This document shows positions 43,696-44,133 of a DNA stretch of 44,133 nt, in pieces. Under the pieces are notes generated by a model. The model was not told the DNA's origin. It did no database searches and was given only the letters and a program-made list of their open reading frames with translations. Position 1 is the first letter of the stretch. The number at the start of each line of letters is the position of its first letter. Position numbers and translations under genes: made by a program. The stretch covers positions 1 to 44,133 of the forward strand of contig LJTN01000017.1 in NCBI GenBank assembly GCA_001303415.1. Direction: 5' to 3'. The stretch is from Myxococcales bacterium SG8_38. Lineage in GTDB: Bacteria; Myxococcota_A; Polyangia; Polyangiales; Houyiibacteriaceae.

Positions 43696-44133
43696 GCACG
43701 GTCAGGCCGGGATCGGTGCACGCTTGGATCCTCGCAGCGCGCCCGGCGACGCTCACCGCCGCCTTCGCACCGGTGGCCGTGGGCACGGCCTGCGCCGTCG
43801 ATGCGCGAGCGTTTCGCTGGGATGCGGCCCTCGCCGCGCTGGTGGGAGCGTTTCTCATTCAGATAGGAACCAACTTCGCCAACGACCTCTACGACTTCGA
43901 GAAGGGCGCGGATACCGAAGGGCGTCTCGGGCCGGTCCGCGCGGCCCAGGCCGGTCTTCTCGACGTGAGGAAGCTCCGGCGAGGCATCTTCGTGACGTTC
44001 GGTCTCGCGCTCGGCGTGGGAGTCTACCTTACCTGGATCGCCGGCCCCGTGGTGGTGGTCATCGGGCTCGCCTCGATCGCCGCGGGTCTCGCCTATACGG
44101 GTGGGCCTTTCCCGCTCGCCTATCACGGTCTAG
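43692..44133 (+). CDS. menA: 1,4-dihydroxy-2-naphthoate polyprenyltransferase, 3' end outside window
   Basis: Only about 147 codons are present; the gene continues beyond the window. The integral membrane UbiA-type protein begins [20 protein letters not shown], then carries [11 protein letters not shown], the first Mg-prenyl-diphosphate motif (NDxxDxxxGxD), with [10 protein letters not shown] after it. It attaches the polyprenyl chain to dihydroxynaphthoate. Its ATG overlaps menH by 4 bp, with AAGGAGG seven nt upstream. The remaining menaquinone genes (menC, menE, menB) are not in the window and may follow. Confidence 0.95.
   Translation, partial: MSTVRPGSVHAWILAARPATLTAAFAPVAVGTACAVDARAFRWDAALAALVGAFLIQIGTNFANDLYDFEKGADTEGRLGPVRAAQAGLLDVRKLRRGIFVTFGLALGVGVYLTWIAGPVVVVIGLASIAAGLAYTGGPFPLAYHGL

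Overview
The window is 44.1 kb of GC-rich, densely packed bacterial DNA. It encodes about 43 protein genes, the first and last of which are cut by the window edges. I see no rRNA, tRNA, insertion sequence, phage gene or CRISPR array. The gene content (ferrochelatase with C-terminal cysteines, class II HMG-CoA reductase, a complete-looking menaquinone run, an alpha/beta hydrolase-OsmC fusion, many lipoproteins and outer-membrane proteins) points to a Gram-negative bacterium. A member of the Myxococcota (former Deltaproteobacteria) is my best guess, but this is inference because no marker RNA is present.

Layout. 1-2060 (minus): a four-helix-bundle (S23/IVP-like) gene behind a long hairpin and a 21-unit hexanucleotide array, then spermidine synthase and a WalJ-like metallo-hydrolase. 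2142-3185 (plus): ferrochelatase. 3186-6676 (minus): crotonase, formyltetrahydrofolate deformylase, DUF445 membrane protein, NUDIX hydrolase. 6742-11074: two inverted SGNH hydrolase paralogues and an MBOAT acyltransferase, which look like a cell-surface O-acetylation module. 11185-14821: SDR dehydrogenase, MATE exporter, GFA-type zinc protein, a small membrane protein and a six-or-so-helix membrane protein. 14955-18805 (plus): a tightly overlapping operon with a DUF2892 protein, ECF sigma factor, zinc anti-sigma factor, secreted beta-rich protein, lipoprotein, AhpD-like protein and YceI. 18826-21196: an outer-membrane protein and DUF2231 pair divergent from a membrane-anchored LuxR-type regulator. 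21343-25838: beta-propeller lipoprotein, second lipoprotein, serine esterase. 25853-36071 (minus): AsmA-like protein with a coiled-coil tail, MBL hydrolase, ABC-F ATPase, hydrolase-OsmC fusion, sulfotransferase and dihydroxy-acid dehydratase.

36189-44133 (plus): a GbsR/MarR-type regulator with its own promoter and palindromic operator heads a run of polyprenyl diphosphate synthase, HMG-CoA reductase, UbiE/MenG, MenF, MenD, MenH and MenA. Most junctions overlap by 1-17 nt. The operon joins isoprenoid precursor supply, side-chain synthesis and naphthoquinone head-group synthesis, that is, most of the route to menaquinone, apparently under one repressor.

The least explained items are the hairpin plus hexamer array in front of the four-helix-bundle gene, the sigma-factor operon with several thiol or zinc proteins, the LuxR/DUF2231/barrel cluster, and the inverted SGNH pair whose ends overlap by 148 bp.
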